A stretch of DNA of 64,000 bases from an uncultured Pseudomonadales bacterium (GCA_947489425.1 CANLDL010000001.1:558001-622000), one strand, 5' to 3'; shown: positions 35,647-49,210, counted from the stretch's first letter. Numbers and translations: made by a program. The notes: generated by a model not told the origin, from the letters alone.

Positions 35647-36052
35647 ACCCTATACCTTTTTACTTTTTTAAGCACAACCAGTAAAGCGATAATTAAAACT
35701 GTGATTTTTTGTATAGCGGCATTACTAATAGCCTTAGAGTGACTTTATCGTAATAAAAACTTATCACTATCAACTAGTATTAGATTTGATTGATTCCTAA
35801 GTATTAAAAACCAGCTCCAGCTTTTAGGCACAACTATCCCAATAGTATTCCGTTAAATTCCACCCCCTTTAAAACTTGCATTCACTTTCAAAATCGAACA
35901 AAAAAAACATACTGTAGATTTTGATATCTACTTAAAAGAAAACTTATCGAATGGAGTAATAGCAAATAGATTTATTACGTAAAGAAGAGCATATAACACC
36001 TTGATTGTTATTTTTTCTGTTTATGGTGTTAATTTTTTAACAAGCAAAAATT
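35647..36052. other. AT-rich intergenic region, nothing recognised
   Basis: About 400 bp between the convergent MFS and BCCT genes. I see no plausible coding frame, no strong terminator for the MFS gene and no RNA gene. Composition is A+T-rich with short homopolymer runs. Confidence 0.5.
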
Positions 36053-36081
36053 AAAAAACCCCATTAGCAAAGCTAATGGGG
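36053..36081 (-). terminator. Terminator of the BCCT transporter gene
   Basis: A perfect 10-bp stem, CCCCATTAGC (36059-36068) and GCTAATGGGG (36072-36081), with a three-base loop, is followed on the minus strand by six T residues. It is 32 nt past the stop codon. Confidence 0.9.
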
Positions 36082-36113
36082 CTTTCGTCATCGTAAAATC
36101 TATTTATTAGAAA

Positions 36114-37778
36114 TTAAGCCTCTGCAACTGGTGCAGTTGTGGGTACACCAGCCTTTTCACGCAATCCATCACGATAAATTGCTTTGATAAGAGAGACGCA
36201 CATTAATGCCATCACTACAGAGAACGGGAAGGCACCAATAACCATTGCCGTTACAATAGCACCATAACCACCAGCAATCAGTAATGAGCCTACCACCAAG
36301 CCTAGCGAAATACCCCAGAAGATAATATGCGCACGACCTTTAGGGCTCTCATCACCTGCCGCATTAATTGTGTTAACAATTAGTACTGCCGAGTCAGCAG
36401 AGGTCACTAAATAGGTGAGTAGCAGTACAATAATCAATGCAGTTGCAATCCAAGCGGCTGTTTCGTTGAGCAATACGCCCATAACCGCATAAAGCTTATC
36501 ACCGTTAAGTGCGTCTTTAATAACGCCACCTGCTTCACCACTAAGCTCAAGGCTAATTGCAGTACCGCCGGCAAAAGAAAACCAGATAAAGCAAACGATA
36601 GAAGGTAAAATCATCGCACCTAGAATGAACTCACGAATAGAACGTCCACGAGAGATACGTGCAAGGAAAAGTCCAACAAATGGAGCAAAAGCAATCCACC
36701 AAGCCCAATAGAATACTGACCAACCACCTTGCCAACCTGCAACAGCATCGCCAACTTCTGTACCATCTGCACTAAATACAGCAAATGATAAGTAAGGTAG
36801 TGCAACCAAATAATCAACAATACCGGTAAATAATGCAGTAATACCAAACCATGTCGCACCAAAAATCAATAAGAAGGACAATAGAGCGATACTCAATGTC
36901 ATATTGATATTAGACAACCATTTGATACCACGACCAATACCAGACAGTGCAGAAAGAGTTGAAGCGCCCATAATAATAACTAGAGCAAAAATGATAGCCG
37001 CTGTAGAGGGTACTGACTTTCCATCGGCATTAGCTGTTAAGAGCCAATCGCCAAAACCAATACGATGTAAGCCTAGTGTAAATTGCTCAACACCAAAACC
37101 TAGTGCTTGGGCAACACCCAAGATTGTTGCAACAACCGCAACAACATCAACGATATTACCAAGGCCACCAGATAGTGACTTACCAAAAAGAGGCGTTAAG
37201 CCTGAACGCATGGTAAGCGGTAAATCACGACGGTAACAGAAGAATGCTAATGACAAGCCAACTAGTGCATAACACGCCCAAGCGCCTAAGCCCCAGTGTA
37301 AAAATGACCATTTATAGGCATTTCTGACGTTACCTTCAGTTCCGCCCTCAGCTAAACCTCGGATAACCTCTGGGTTGTTGTAAAAGTGAATCATTGGTTC
37401 AGCAACAGCCCAGGTCAACATACCTACGCCGATACCAGCACCAAACATCATAGAGAACCAAGAAAAGTTAGAAAATTCTGGCTTTTCACCAGGTTTACCT
37501 AAATTCATTCGCCCCGATGATGGCCATAAAGCTAAGGCTAAACAGACAATGACATAAAATGTGACGACCCAGATATACCAAGCACCAAAATTAGATAAAA
37601 TAAATTTATTGACCGTATTTAAAATCGCGCCAGCCTCGGTCGGAAAAGCACAAGCCCAAATAATCAAAGTACTGATAATTATTTTGGACGGTAAGGCAAT
37701 GAATTTACTAAAACCGCTATAAAAGCCCTCATCGGACGTTTTTATAGGGAGGTCTGTTAATGCTTCTTTAATAGTCAT
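36114..37778 (-). CDS. BCCT-family betaine/carnitine/choline transporter
   Basis: Twelve-helix secondary carrier of 554 residues. Recognised by FGAGIGVGMLTWAVAEPMIHF around residue 112, the glycine-rich sodium/substrate motif of helix 3, and by WAWWIAFAPFVGLFLARISRGRSIREF (about residues 354-380, quoted in part), the family signature with the aromatic box. The GIGVG sequence suggests Na+-coupled betaine-type uptake rather than H+-coupled choline uptake, but this is inference. The cytoplasmic C-terminal tail is short, unlike osmosensing BetP. Single gene with its own terminator; a 22-bp inverted repeat lies about 300 bp upstream. Confidence 0.92.
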   Translation of the reverse strand: MTIKEALTDLPIKTSDEGFYSGFSKFIALPSKIIISTLIIWACAFPTEAGAILNTVNKFILSNFGAWYIWVVTFYVIVCLALALWPSSGRMNLGKPGEKPEFSNFSWFSMMFGAGIGVGMLTWAVAEPMIHFYNNPEVIRGLAEGGTEGNVRNAYKWSFLHWGLGAWACYALVGLSLAFFCYRRDLPLTMRSGLTPLFGKSLSGGLGNIVDVVAVVATILGVAQALGFGVEQFTLGLHRIGFGDWLLTANADGKSVPSTAAIIFALVIIMGASTLSALSGIGRGIKWLSNINMTLSIALLSFLLIFGATWFGITALFTGIVDYLVALPYLSFAVFSADGTEVGDAVAGWQGGWSVFYWAWWIAFAPFVGLFLARISRGRSIREFILGAMILPSIVCFIWFSFAGGTAISLELSGEAGGVIKDALNGDKLYAVMGVLLNETAAWIATALIIVLLLTYLVTSADSAVLIVNTINAAGDESPKGRAHIIFWGISLGLVVGSLLIAGGYGAIVTAMVIGAFPFSVVMALMCVSLIKAIYRDGLREKAGVPTTAPVAEA

Positions 37779-38226
37779 TATTATTCCTCTGATTATTATA
37801 ATTAATTATGGTATTGCTCTGCTTGCTCCACTTATAGTTATTATGGTTTTTTAACAAGAAAAGTCACTAATCTATAACTAGCGATTATCAAAGACTACCA
37901 CGATTAATCTTGTCTTTCCAAGGATTCGTAGCTGTCAGCGCTAAGTTTTTTAATAACAGGAAAAAAGAAAGGGTTAATTCGCAAAACCTATGAAATTTAA
38001 TTCATATAAAAGACTAAAAAACTGTAATTTTTTGTGCAAAAAAATGAAAAACCTTAAATTTGAGAATGTAAATGGATATCAAAATATAAAATATGAAAAC
38101 AACTTCATATTTTATATTTTGATATTATTGCTATAAATGGCAATAAATTAACTATAAAAGGCATAAGAAAAGTAGATATAAATGCTATAGATTAAGAGCA
38201 AATATGGCCTATAAAAACCACTTATA
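37779..38226. other. Intergenic region upstream of the BCCT gene
   Basis: This A+T-rich stretch of 448 bp contains no supported gene. It should include the BCCT promoter near 37,800-37,900, though I cannot assign -35/-10 boxes with confidence. It also contains the long inverted repeat at 38076-38125 and the 3' flank of cysG. Confidence 0.5.
38076..38125. repeat. Perfect 22-bp inverted repeat (long AT-rich hairpin)
   Basis: Arms 38076-38097 and 38104-38125 are exact reverse complements, with the loop AACAAC. Only four of 22 positions are G or C. No T-run follows on the minus strand, so it is not a standard terminator for cysG, which ends about 100 bp away. An mRNA-stabilising hairpin, a cruciform or an operator are all possible. 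Confidence 0.9.
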
Positions 38227-39621
38227 CTATTTATTTTCATACCAATTTAATTGGTTATTGAGCGAAACCACACTACCTATTACCAGTAATGTTGGTGCCC
38301 GTACTGCTTCATTTTTCACTTTATCTGATAATGTAGAAAGTGAGCCTACTACAACTCGCTGATCTAGAGTTGTGCCTTTTTCTATTATGGCCGCTGGAGT
38401 ATTTTCATCTCGGCCATAGGCTATAAGTTCGCGGCAAATTTCGTCGAGGTTAACAAGGCCCATATAAAAAACTAAGGTTTGACGTGTATCAAGGAACGAT
38501 TGCCAATCTAAATCGAGCTTGCCATCTTTGGTGTGCCCTGTAACAAAACGCACTGATTGTGCGTGATCCCTATGGGTTAAAGGTATACCAGAATACGCCG
38601 AACAGCCAGAGGCGGCAGTAATACCGGGCACAACTTGGAATGGAATATTATTTTCCGCAAGTAGCTCGATCTCTTCACCACCGCGACCAAAGATAAAAGG
38701 GTCACCACCTTTTAGGCGTAACACCCGCAATCCTTTCTGTGCATAATCGACTAATAGCTGATTAATATTTTGCTGAGGCACAGCATGATCGTCGCGTCGT
38801 TTGCCTACATATACACGCTCAGCATCTCTACGCACTAGATTCAAAACAGCCTCACTCACCAATCTATCATATAAGACAATATCTGCCTGCTGCATTAGCC
38901 GTAGTGCTTTAAACGTTAATAAATCAGGGTCACCTGGGCCACCACCGACTAAATATACCTCACCATTTAGCTCTTTTGTTGCAAGCTGCTTATAGGACTC
39001 TAGTAGCGAATGAATATCTTTCTCAGCATCATCTATTTTGCCCGAGAATGCTTTCTCGGCAATTGGCCCATCAAATACCGATTGCCAAAAACGTAAACGC
39101 TGCTCACCCGAGGTTAATTTATCCTTAACGAGATGGCGAAATTTACTCGCAATTTTCGCGAGTGCCCCGTAACTTGAAGGAAACATGACCTCAAGTTTAG
39201 AGCGTATTTGACGAGCAAGCACAGGTGCTTCACCACCGCTGGTAATAGCGATCATAAGCGGTGATCTATCAACAATAGCTGGAGTGATAATGCTGCACAG
39301 GTCTGGCGAGTCGACAACATTGACAGGTAATTTTTGCGCCTGCGCTAACTGCGATACTTTCTTATTGACTTCGCTATCGTCGGTTGCACAAATAACCATC
39401 ATCGCACATGCCAAATCTGCTTCTTCAAATTTTCTAAAGTGGCATTCACCATTATTTCCTTTTACGAGCGATTGCATCTCATCGGTAATATAAGGAGATA
39501 CCACAACAATACGTGCCCCTGCCTTACTAATGAGACGAGCTTTACGCGTGGCAATACCACCACCACCCACAAATAAACAGGTTCGGTTTTTTAAGTCGAA
39601 AAAAAATGGCATAAAATCCAT
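38227..39621 (-). CDS. cysG: Siroheme synthase CysG (precorrin-2 dehydrogenase/ferrochelatase + uroporphyrinogen-III C-methyltransferase)
   Basis: Fused enzyme of 464 residues making siroheme for sulfite and nitrite reductases. The N-terminal Rossmann module (1-115, [20 protein letters not shown]) oxidises precorrin-2 with NAD+ and inserts iron. The C-terminal methyltransferase (about 217-460) has [24 protein letters not shown] and [15 protein letters not shown], the SUMT signatures. Length and domain order match E. coli CysG (457). It follows serS, as in Pseudomonas, but a terminator separates them. Confidence 0.95.
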   Translation of the reverse strand: MDFMPFFFDLKNRTCLFVGGGGIATRKARLISKAGARIVVVSPYITDEMQSLVKGNNGECHFRKFEEADLACAMMVICATDDSEVNKKVSQLAQAQKLPVNVVDSPDLCSIITPAIVDRSPLMIAITSGGEAPVLARQIRSKLEVMFPSSYGALAKIASKFRHLVKDKLTSGEQRLRFWQSVFDGPIAEKAFSGKIDDAEKDIHSLLESYKQLATKELNGEVYLVGGGPGDPDLLTFKALRLMQQADIVLYDRLVSEAVLNLVRRDAERVYVGKRRDDHAVPQQNINQLLVDYAQKGLRVLRLKGGDPFIFGRGGEEIELLAENNIPFQVVPGITAASGCSAYSGIPLTHRDHAQSVRFVTGHTKDGKLDLDWQSFLDTRQTLVFYMGLVNLDEICRELIAYGRDENTPAAIIEKGTTLDQRVVVGSLSTLSDKVKNEAVRAPTLLVIGSVVSLNNQLNWYENK

Positions 39622-39652
39622 AGCGAAATCTCTAATTCATTGATACGAAATT

Positions 39653-39680
39653 AAAAAAGGCACTAAAAAGCGCCTTTTTA
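39653..39680 (-). terminator. Terminator between serS and cysG
   Basis: A-rich/T-rich stem around GGCACT/AGCGCC (39659-39664 and 39669-39674), with one internal mismatch and a four-base loop, has flanking A and T runs and so works on either strand. It lies 25 nt past the serS stop and may partly separate cysG from serS. Confidence 0.65.
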
Positions 39681-39704
39681 TTATTCTTAAATATTAACCG
39701 CCAT

Positions 39705-40994
<1,290 letters not shown>

Positions 40995-41086
40995 TTATTC
41001 CAATTTTTTACTACTGAACATTTACAATAAATAGTTAAAGGTAATTTAAATAAAAAGCCCTATCAGATAACAATTTAACTCAGAGG

Positions 41087-41236
41087 TTATACTGCTATTT
41101 GATAAGACTCTGTATTGCGGCGTAATACTTTCTTACAATGTTTACTCTCCCCTCGTTTAAGCGCTTTCTTTTTATCTTTAAAAACAACCGATTTATTAAA
41201 TTTTTTCGCGTGTTTAGCGACAAAATTATTTTTCAT
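41087..41236 (-). CDS. Small basic protein (49 residues), unknown function
   Basis: A short frame starting with ATG at 41236, four bases after GGAGAG, encodes 49 residues beginning MKNNFVAKHAKKFNKS and ending in YQIAV. It is very rich in Lys and Arg, with one Cys in SKHCKK. Its good ribosome site, same-strand position between crcB and serS, and basic composition support a real gene. It resembles small conserved gammaproteobacterial proteins of about 50 residues (possibly the DUF7230 type), but I am not certain of the family. A nucleic-acid or ribosome association would fit the charge, as inference. Confidence 0.65.
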   Translation of the reverse strand: MKNNFVAKHAKKFNKSVVFKDKKKALKRGESKHCKKVLRRNTESYQIAV

Positions 41237-41300
41237 AATTCTCTCCATAATGACTATTTATTTTCTTACATACAATTTCTAAATCAATCTCACCTATCTT

Positions 41301-41672
41301 TTATAGCAATCGTTGAAGAATATTTACAGTTAGACCCGCGCAAACCAAACAGGCAAGAACGGTACTAACAATATAAGTTAGTGCAATAACCAGCTCTCCA
41401 TTTTGCCAAAGTAGTAAACCATCTAAAGCAAAACTCGAAAAAGTTGTTAATGCACCCAAAAAACCAACAATAATAAAAAAACGCCATTGCTCTGCTAACA
41501 CGGCTTTCTCTACAATGAGCACATAAAATAAAGCAATTAAAATGGACCCAAGTACATTGGCAAACCAGATCGCCCATGGAAAACCATTACTAGAAACAGG
41601 TATTAATAACGTTAAGCCATATCGGCTCATTGCTCCTAAGGCGCCACCTATTGCAATAGATAACCAAATCAT
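41301..41672 (-). CDS. crcB: Fluoride exporter CrcB (Fluc channel)
   Basis: Four-helix dual-topology fluoride channel of 123 residues. Conserved elements are [15 protein letters not shown] in helix 1, [15 protein letters not shown] with the pore Asn in helix 2, and [15 protein letters not shown] in helix 3, with the Thr-Phe-Ser-Ser sodium-site break. Overlaps rarA by 4 nt (ATGA), so it is translated from the same message; the pairing is also found in Pseudomonas. No fluoride riboswitch is visible upstream, as expected within an operon. Confidence 0.94.
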   Translation of the reverse strand: MIWLSIAIGGALGAMSRYGLTLLIPVSSNGFPWAIWFANVLGSILIALFYVLIVEKAVLAEQWRFFIIVGFLGALTTFSSFALDGLLLWQNGELVIALTYIVSTVLACLVCAGLTVNILQRLL

Positions 41673-43030
41673 GACTCGCCCTTATCATCTTTAGGGAATG
41701 AAGAGTAGCGCTGCATAGGGCTTTGTCGATCAAGCTCTCTAAGATAGCTTAACTTCTCTTTAATTTTCAATTCTAATCCGCGCTCTACGGGATAATAATA
41801 GTGTTTATCGGCAATTTCTTCGGGGAAGTAATTCTCCCCGGCCGCATAAGCCTCTGGTTCATTATGGGCATAGCGATACTCTGTACCATAATCTAAGGAT
41901 TTCATTAACTGTGTTGGCGCATTGCGTAAATGTACTGGCACGTCATAATCAGGTAATTGCTGTATATCTGCTTTGGCAGTATTAAACGCATTATACACCG
42001 CATTGCTCTTTGGTGCGGAGGCTAAATACATAACCGCTTGTACAATGGCTAACTCCCCTTCTGGGCTACCCAGCCTTTCTTGTGTATCCCATGCATTTAA
42101 ACTCACCTGAAGCGCACGCGGGTCGGCATTACCGATATCTTCTATAGCCATACGCACAACACGGCGTGCAACATAGAGCGGATCGCAGCCGCCATCCAAC
42201 ATTCTCATGCACCAATAAAGTGCGGCATCTGGTGACGAACCTCTAACTGATTTATGTAAGGCAGATATTTGTTCATAAAAAATATCACCCCCCTTATCAA
42301 AGCGACGTACATCGCCACCAATAACTTCTACTGCTGATTCATAACTAATTTTTTTATCAACAGCCAAATCACTAACAATTTCTAATAAATTCAGTGCACG
42401 TCTTGCGTCACCATTGGCAGCTTTTGCCAATAGATCTAAAACATCGTCATCACATAATAATCTCTGTTGACCTAAACCTTTTTCTCTATCCGCTAAAGCT
42501 TGTTGCAATAGTGCTTTAATATCCTGTTCTTCCAGTGCACGTAACACATAAACACGACAGCGGGATAATAACGCATTGTTCAATTCAAAGGATGGATTCT
42601 CTGTAGTCGCGCCAATAAAGGTAATGGTGCCATTTTCTACATAGGGTAAAAAAGCGTCTTGTTGTGACTTATTAAAGCGATGAACTTCGTCAATAAATAG
42701 TAGTGTACGCCTGCCTGACTGCAATTGAAATTCTGCCTGGCTCACCGCTTCTCGTATGTCTTTAACTCCCGCCATGACTGCTGATAAAGTCACAAAATGT
42801 GCATCGATTAAATGTGCTAATAATTTTGCTAGCGAGGTTTTACCAACACCCGGCGGCCCCCAAAAGACCATTGAATGTAATTGTCCCTTATCAATCACAT
42901 CCCGAAGTGGTTTACCCTGCCCCAATAAATGCCGCTGACCAATATATTCATCTAAGGTTTGCGGCCTTAGACGTGCAGCTAATGGCATATGAATATTTGT
43001 TGCTGACTTTTCAAAAAGATCTTTTTCCAT
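41669..43030 (-). CDS. rarA: Replication-associated recombination protein RarA (MgsA)
   Basis: AAA+ ATPase of 453 residues related to clamp-loader subunits and RuvB, acting at stalled replication forks. Walker A is [16 protein letters not shown] and Walker B is [16 protein letters not shown], followed by sensor 1 [19 protein letters not shown]. The C-terminal MgsA domain (about 260-440) mediates tetramer formation. The ATG at 43030 is preferred to the GTG two codons earlier; neither has a strong ribosome site. Lies between lolA (43 bp upstream) and crcB (overlapping). Confidence 0.95.
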   Translation of the reverse strand: MEKDLFEKSATNIHMPLAARLRPQTLDEYIGQRHLLGQGKPLRDVIDKGQLHSMVFWGPPGVGKTSLAKLLAHLIDAHFVTLSAVMAGVKDIREAVSQAEFQLQSGRRTLLFIDEVHRFNKSQQDAFLPYVENGTITFIGATTENPSFELNNALLSRCRVYVLRALEEQDIKALLQQALADREKGLGQQRLLCDDDVLDLLAKAANGDARRALNLLEIVSDLAVDKKISYESAVEVIGGDVRRFDKGGDIFYEQISALHKSVRGSSPDAALYWCMRMLDGGCDPLYVARRVVRMAIEDIGNADPRALQVSLNAWDTQERLGSPEGELAIVQAVMYLASAPKSNAVYNAFNTAKADIQQLPDYDVPVHLRNAPTQLMKSLDYGTEYRYAHNEPEAYAAGENYFPEEIADKHYYYPVERGLELKIKEKLSYLRELDRQSPMQRYSSFPKDDKGES

Positions 43031-43073
43031 TAGCACTTATCGTTCATCAACTGTCACTAGCGGCTTACATTTC

Positions 43074-43703
43074 TTACTCATCGATAAGTACATCAATACC
43101 ATCGGGGATAGTAAAATCAAATATACTGTCGTCTACAGGCTCATTAAGACGGGTATTTTTTAAAATAAAACGTGTCGTTTGCCCCAGGCTATCAACTAAA
43201 TTCATTTCAGATAAATCTTTATCAATAAAACCAAGCTCTAAACGAACAAAAATATTATTAGTTGCTTTAGGGCTTAGTACAAATCGACCGGTAATTCCCT
43301 CTGCATTAACGTCGGTGTTAATTTTTTGGATATTATAAATAGCCGAAATCTTCTCTACATTACCACTGAGAAGTAACGCTGGTGATTGGTCAACCTCCTG
43401 GCTATAAGGGCGAATTGTCACCTGCTCTAGATCTGAATCGTATAGCCAAATCTTATCCAAATTAGATACTAATAACTGTGGGAAAGGCTCTAGTGTATCC
43501 CAATGAAAAAAACCTGGAGATTTAACAACAAATTTACCAGAAGATGTCTCCTGAACGACTATCCCTTTCTCATCTTTGATGCTTTGTTCAAATTCACCTT
43601 GTATGGTTTTATAAGTTTCTAGTAACTGTGCGAGCTCCTTTGAGTCATCGGCAGTAACCGCCAAAGAAAAAGATAATAATAAATAACAAACAACAATTTT
43701 CAT
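43074..43703 (-). CDS. lolA: Outer-membrane lipoprotein carrier protein LolA
   Basis: Periplasmic chaperone of 209 residues that carries lipoproteins from LolCDE to LolB. The signal peptide MKIVVCYLLLSFSLAVTA precedes the mature start DDSKEL. The mature part shows the LolA pattern: QGEFEQ, GKFVVKSPGFFHWDTLEPFPQLLVSN (about residues 52-77, quoted in part) and the C-terminal FDFTIPDGIDVL. I chose the ATG at 43703, which begins the signal peptide directly; an ATG at 43718 would add five residues. ftsK-lolA-rarA is a widely conserved order. Confidence 0.93.
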   Translation of the reverse strand: MKIVVCYLLLSFSLAVTADDSKELAQLLETYKTIQGEFEQSIKDEKGIVVQETSSGKFVVKSPGFFHWDTLEPFPQLLVSNLDKIWLYDSDLEQVTIRPYSQEVDQSPALLLSGNVEKISAIYNIQKINTDVNAEGITGRFVLSPKATNNIFVRLELGFIDKDLSEMNLVDSLGQTTRFILKNTRLNEPVDDSIFDFTIPDGIDVLIDE

Positions 43704-43789
43704 AATATTTACATTCATCAATAAATTAGACGACTAGTTAATAGGCAACTAAGTTAACACAAAAAATATGAATCGTACCTGAAGGGCTA

Positions 43790-46123
43790 TCAGCTAGGCG
43801 GTGGTGGTGCCAAGACTTCTCGTGAACCGTTATGCCCTGCCTCCGAGATAACGCCTGCGGCCTCCATTGACTCTACTAAGCGAGCAGCGCGGTTGTAGCC
43901 TATGCGTAATTTTCTTTGTACGGAAGAAATAGAGGCTTTGCGCGATTGAGTAACAAAGGCAACCGCTTCATCGTACAGGGCATCGCTCTCGCTGTCCTCA
44001 TCTTCGCCTTCGGTGGCTAAGCCTGGAACAGGAATCGCATTCGTGCTTTCATCAATAACGCCCTCTAAATAATTAGGCTCACCACGTCGCTTCCAATCGG
44101 CAACAACTCTGTGTACCTCATGATCATCGACAAAAGCGCCATGAACCCGTGTAGGCATATTGGTACCCGACGGCAAATAGAGCATATCACCGTGACCTAA
44201 TAATTGATCAGCTCCACCTTGATCCAAAATAGTACGTGAATCGATTTTAGAGGACACCTGAAAAGCGATACGTGAAGGTACATTGGCCTTAATTAAACCA
44301 GTGATCACATCAACGGAGGGGCGCTGGGTTGCAAGCATCAAGTGAATACCTGCCGCACGTGCTTTTTGTGCAATACGTGCGATTAACTGCTCTACCTTTT
44401 TGCCTACAATCATCATCATATCGGCAAATTCATCGATAATAATAACAATCGCTGGCAATGTTTCTAGAGCAGGTGCTGTAGGAACATCTTCACCTGCAAT
44501 AAACTCTTCCTCTGGCCGCCAGAGTGGGTCGAGTATTGGCTCGCCTTTTTTGATGGCGTCTTCAACTTTACGGTTATATCCTGCTAAGTTTCTTACACCA
44601 AGAGCCGCCATTAACTTATAACGGCGCTCCATTTCACCAACGGACCAACGCAATCCATTGGCTGCATCTTTCATATCGGTAATTACTGGCGTTAACAAAT
44701 GCGGAATGCCTTCATAAACCGACAACTCAAGCATTTTAGGATCGACAAGAATCAAACGCACTTCTTTGGGTGTCGATTTATACAACATACTTAATATCAT
44801 TGCATTAACACCAACAGACTTACCCGAGCCCGTCGTACCTGCCACTAATAAATGCGGCATTTTTGCCATGTCAGCAACAATTGGCTCACCTGCAATATCA
44901 TGCCCTAAAGCCAAAGTTAATGGCGATTTAGAGGATTCATAGATATCGGAAGAGATTATTTCACTCAGTCTTACCATTTCTCGGTGCTCGTTAGGTATCT
45001 CAATACCCATCACGGTTTTACCCGGAATAACTTCGACCACCCGAACACTCACCACAGCCATCGAACGCGCTAAATCTTTTGCAAGGTTAGTAATACGGCT
45101 TGCTTTAACACCAGCAGCAGGTTGTATTTCAAATCGAGTAACCACAGGCCCTGGTAAAACTGATACCACCTCTGCAATCACTCCAAAGTCTTTTAATTTT
45201 ATTTCAAGTAGACGTGACATTGCATCTAGTGATTCAACAGAAAAGCCCTTATCACTTTTTTCGTCGCTAGGATCTAACAAATTAATGGGTGGCAATTCAC
45301 CAGTTATAGGCGCATCAAATAAACTGGTTTGCTTTTCTTTTTCTACACGCGCACTTGGCTGTGGCTTTACAGCAGGCTTTGAAATAGTCGGTGGGATACG
45401 TTGTTTGTTTTTCTCGAGTTGTTTAGAGACTTTTTCTTTACGAGTCTGCACCGTCGATAAAATATCCTTTTGTTCTTTTTTATTGTCTCTATAGTGTGTT
45501 GTTTTTTTCTTTAACCAAGCAAAAAACTGTATAGTTTTAAGGCCGATTGTATCTATTAGTAGCAGCCAAGATAAGTCGGTAAAAATAGTAATACCAAATA
45601 AACCAGCTGCCATTAATAATAAATTGGCACCAACATAGCCAAACGCACCCTCAGCAGCCTCAGCAATAGAAACGCCTAATATCCCCCCATTAGAAAAAGG
45701 CAAATCGACACTCGCTGCACCCATTTGTAGAGAGACCAAACCTGTGCCAGCAATAATGACCAATACAAGCCCAATTAGTCTTACAAAAAACATAAGGGGA
45801 TCAAAAAATTCGTTAGTATTTCTGGCCATAAATACACGCCATAGGCGATACAAGATCATCAATGGAAATAGATAGGCGATGTAGCCGAATAACGAATAAA
45901 AAACATCAGACATCCAAGCACCTGCTGGACCCGCCGTATTTTTGATATAGCTAGAGTTGCCTGTACTTGACCAGCCTGGATCAGAGGACGAATAAGAAGT
46001 TAGTGCTACGAGCAAATAAATACACAGCAATAACCAACCAATTAATGCACCTTCTTTTAATATTCTAAGCAGCGTATTCTGGATCGGTGTTGTCTCACTC
46101 ACTGTTTTGGATGAAGATTTCAA
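43790..46123 (-). CDS. ftsK: DNA translocase FtsK
   Basis: Septal DNA pump of 777 residues that segregates chromosome termini and activates XerCD. Four or five N-terminal helices (about 27-205) anchor it at the division site. A short Lys/Gln/Pro-rich linker follows, then the alpha/beta motor with Walker [17 protein letters not shown] and Walker [13 protein letters not shown]. The C-terminal gamma winged helix (about 705-765) recognises polar KOPS sequences and XerD. The linker is much shorter than in E. coli FtsK (1329 residues), similar to Pseudomonas (811). Divergent from trxB. Confidence 0.95.
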   Translation of the reverse strand: MKSSSKTVSETTPIQNTLLRILKEGALIGWLLLCIYLLVALTSYSSSDPGWSSTGNSSYIKNTAGPAGAWMSDVFYSLFGYIAYLFPLMILYRLWRVFMARNTNEFFDPLMFFVRLIGLVLVIIAGTGLVSLQMGAASVDLPFSNGGILGVSIAEAAEGAFGYVGANLLLMAAGLFGITIFTDLSWLLLIDTIGLKTIQFFAWLKKKTTHYRDNKKEQKDILSTVQTRKEKVSKQLEKNKQRIPPTISKPAVKPQPSARVEKEKQTSLFDAPITGELPPINLLDPSDEKSDKGFSVESLDAMSRLLEIKLKDFGVIAEVVSVLPGPVVTRFEIQPAAGVKASRITNLAKDLARSMAVVSVRVVEVIPGKTVMGIEIPNEHREMVRLSEIISSDIYESSKSPLTLALGHDIAGEPIVADMAKMPHLLVAGTTGSGKSVGVNAMILSMLYKSTPKEVRLILVDPKMLELSVYEGIPHLLTPVITDMKDAANGLRWSVGEMERRYKLMAALGVRNLAGYNRKVEDAIKKGEPILDPLWRPEEEFIAGEDVPTAPALETLPAIVIIIDEFADMMMIVGKKVEQLIARIAQKARAAGIHLMLATQRPSVDVITGLIKANVPSRIAFQVSSKIDSRTILDQGGADQLLGHGDMLYLPSGTNMPTRVHGAFVDDHEVHRVVADWKRRGEPNYLEGVIDESTNAIPVPGLATEGEDEDSESDALYDEAVAFVTQSRKASISSVQRKLRIGYNRAARLVESMEAAGVISEAGHNGSREVLAPPPPS

Positions 46124-47545
<1,422 letters not shown>

Positions 47546-47592
47546 TATATTTATCAGAAAGTTATGGCATTTACTTAAAGCAAGTTGTTTTG

Positions 47593-48348
47593 ATGAAATT
47601 ACCTTGGCTAGACCCTTCAACTGTTGAATTCCCTGACACCTGCCACGCTCTCAGCGAACCCAATGGCTTGCTTGCAGCAGGTGGTGATCTCTCTGTGCCA
47701 TGGCTACTCGCCGCTTACCGGCAAGGTATATTTCCATGGTTTAATGAGGGAGACCCTATATTGTGGTGGAGCCCCTCCCCCAGAATGGTGATTTACCCTC
47801 ACCAACTTCATATCAGCCGTAGTTTGCGTAAAGCCCTTAAAAAAGGCGGTTTTACTGTCACCATTAACCATAAATTCCAAGATGTCATTACCGCTTGCGC
47901 TAAACCAAGAAGGGGCAGCTTATTTGATGACGAGTCAGCCACATGGATCACTTCATCGATGACAGAAAGCTACCTCGCTCTCCACCAAGCAGGTTTTTCT
48001 CATTCAGTTGAAGTGTGGCAAGGGGATAAATTGTGCGGTGGACTCTACGGTGTCGCTATCGGGCGTGTTTTTTTTGGTGAATCGATGTTTAGCCAAATGA
48101 CCAACGGCTCCAAAATAGCGATTGCACACCTAGTGGAACACTTAAAACAATGGCAATATAAGCTTATTGACTGTCAGGTACATAATGACCATTTAAATAG
48201 CCTTGGCGCTATAGAAATTGACAGGCTAAGTTTTGAACGAATTATCGAAAAATATACAGAACAAGCGGATTCGGTATCATTGCAACCAGAATGGAATATA
48301 CAAGACATAACACTTGATAAAGATTACTGGTTATCCAAGAATACATAA
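47593..48348 (+). CDS. aat: Leucyl/phenylalanyl-tRNA--protein transferase
   Basis: N-end rule enzyme of 251 residues that adds Leu or Phe from aminoacyl-tRNA to N-terminal Arg/Lys of proteins, marking them for ClpS-ClpAP. The family features are all present: GLLAAGGDLSVPWLLAAYRQGIFPWF, ILWWSPSPRMV, and SVEVWQGDKLCGGLYGVAIGRVFFGESMFS (about residues 136-165, quoted in part). The ATG at 47593 follows a TTG that could extend it by one residue. Precedes bpt by 35 bp; clpA and clpS are nearby. Confidence 0.95.
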   Translation: MKLPWLDPSTVEFPDTCHALSEPNGLLAAGGDLSVPWLLAAYRQGIFPWFNEGDPILWWSPSPRMVIYPHQLHISRSLRKALKKGGFTVTINHKFQDVITACAKPRRGSLFDDESATWITSSMTESYLALHQAGFSHSVEVWQGDKLCGGLYGVAIGRVFFGESMFSQMTNGSKIAIAHLVEHLKQWQYKLIDCQVHNDHLNSLGAIEIDRLSFERIIEKYTEQADSVSLQPEWNIQDITLDKDYWLSKNT

Positions 48349-48383
48349 CAGTACGCAACAATAAAGACTAATGTTATTTTATT

Positions 48384-49133
48384 ATGGGCGAATTAGACGA
48401 CAGCATTATTGCGAGTGAAAAAAACACGAGTGACATCGAATCGCTCCAATTTTTTCAAACGCAAGCCCATCCCTGTAGCTATATCGATCAGCAATACGCT
48501 AGCACTCTATTTTTGAACCCCAAACAAAAAATTGATACCTCACTATATTCACAATTGTCGGAGTACGGCTTTAGACGTAGTGGCACACATATATATAAGC
48601 CAATGTGCGCAAATTGCGATGCCTGCATTCCTATTAGAATACCTGTTAGTCTCTTTAAACCCAGCAAACAACAAAAACGCACATGGCGCCGCAATCAAGA
48701 TCTATCTATTTCTATCGTTAAGACGATTGATACCCAGGAACACTACGCCTTATATGAAGATTATATAAATCAAAGGCACAGCGATGGAGATATGTACCCT
48801 CCATCACAAGAGCAATTTCGTAGCTTTTTAACCAGTGGATGGGAATCCGTTCGCTACTACGAAGTTAGAGACAGTGGTAAGCTCATTGCTGTCTCTGTAT
48901 CAGACATAATGGATAACGGCATTGCCGCCGTTTACAGCTATTATTCACCTAACCTTGCAAAACGCAGCTTAGGTAATTTCCTTATCCTTTTTTTAATCGA
49001 GCAAGCAAAAGTCTACAGATTACAGGCTGTTTATCTCGGTTATTGGATTAAATCCTGCCAAAAAATGAATTATAAATCCGCTTATCGACCTCTAGAGATA
49101 CAAAATGGCTCTCAATGGTTACTTGTAACGTAA
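48384..49133 (+). CDS. bpt: Aspartate/glutamate leucyltransferase (Bpt)
   Basis: Second N-end rule transferase of 249 residues, related to eukaryotic ATE1 arginyltransferase. Bacterial Bpt adds Leu to N-terminal Asp/Glu. Conserved cysteines occur in CSYIDQQYA and the metal-like motif CANCDACIPIRIPV (about residues 73-86). YGFRRSGTHIYKPMC and the C-terminal LGYWIKSCQKMNYKSAYRPLE block are diagnostic. The gene is often called ate in older annotations. With aat, clpS and clpA it completes the pathway locally. Confidence 0.93.
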   Translation: MGELDDSIIASEKNTSDIESLQFFQTQAHPCSYIDQQYASTLFLNPKQKIDTSLYSQLSEYGFRRSGTHIYKPMCANCDACIPIRIPVSLFKPSKQQKRTWRRNQDLSISIVKTIDTQEHYALYEDYINQRHSDGDMYPPSQEQFRSFLTSGWESVRYYEVRDSGKLIAVSVSDIMDNGIAAVYSYYSPNLAKRSLGNFLILFLIEQAKVYRLQAVYLGYWIKSCQKMNYKSAYRPLEIQNGSQWLLVT

Positions 49134-49210
49134 TTACGCCTTGGCGCAAGGGCAAATTTCAGGCACAATGCAGCGCTTATTTATAAAGGCTTTTAAGAGG
49201 TTTGCGCCGG

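Noticed and set aside
42799..43338. 179-codon plus-strand frame across rarA and lolA
   Set aside because: It is fully antisense to two confidently identified genes and resembles no protein family.
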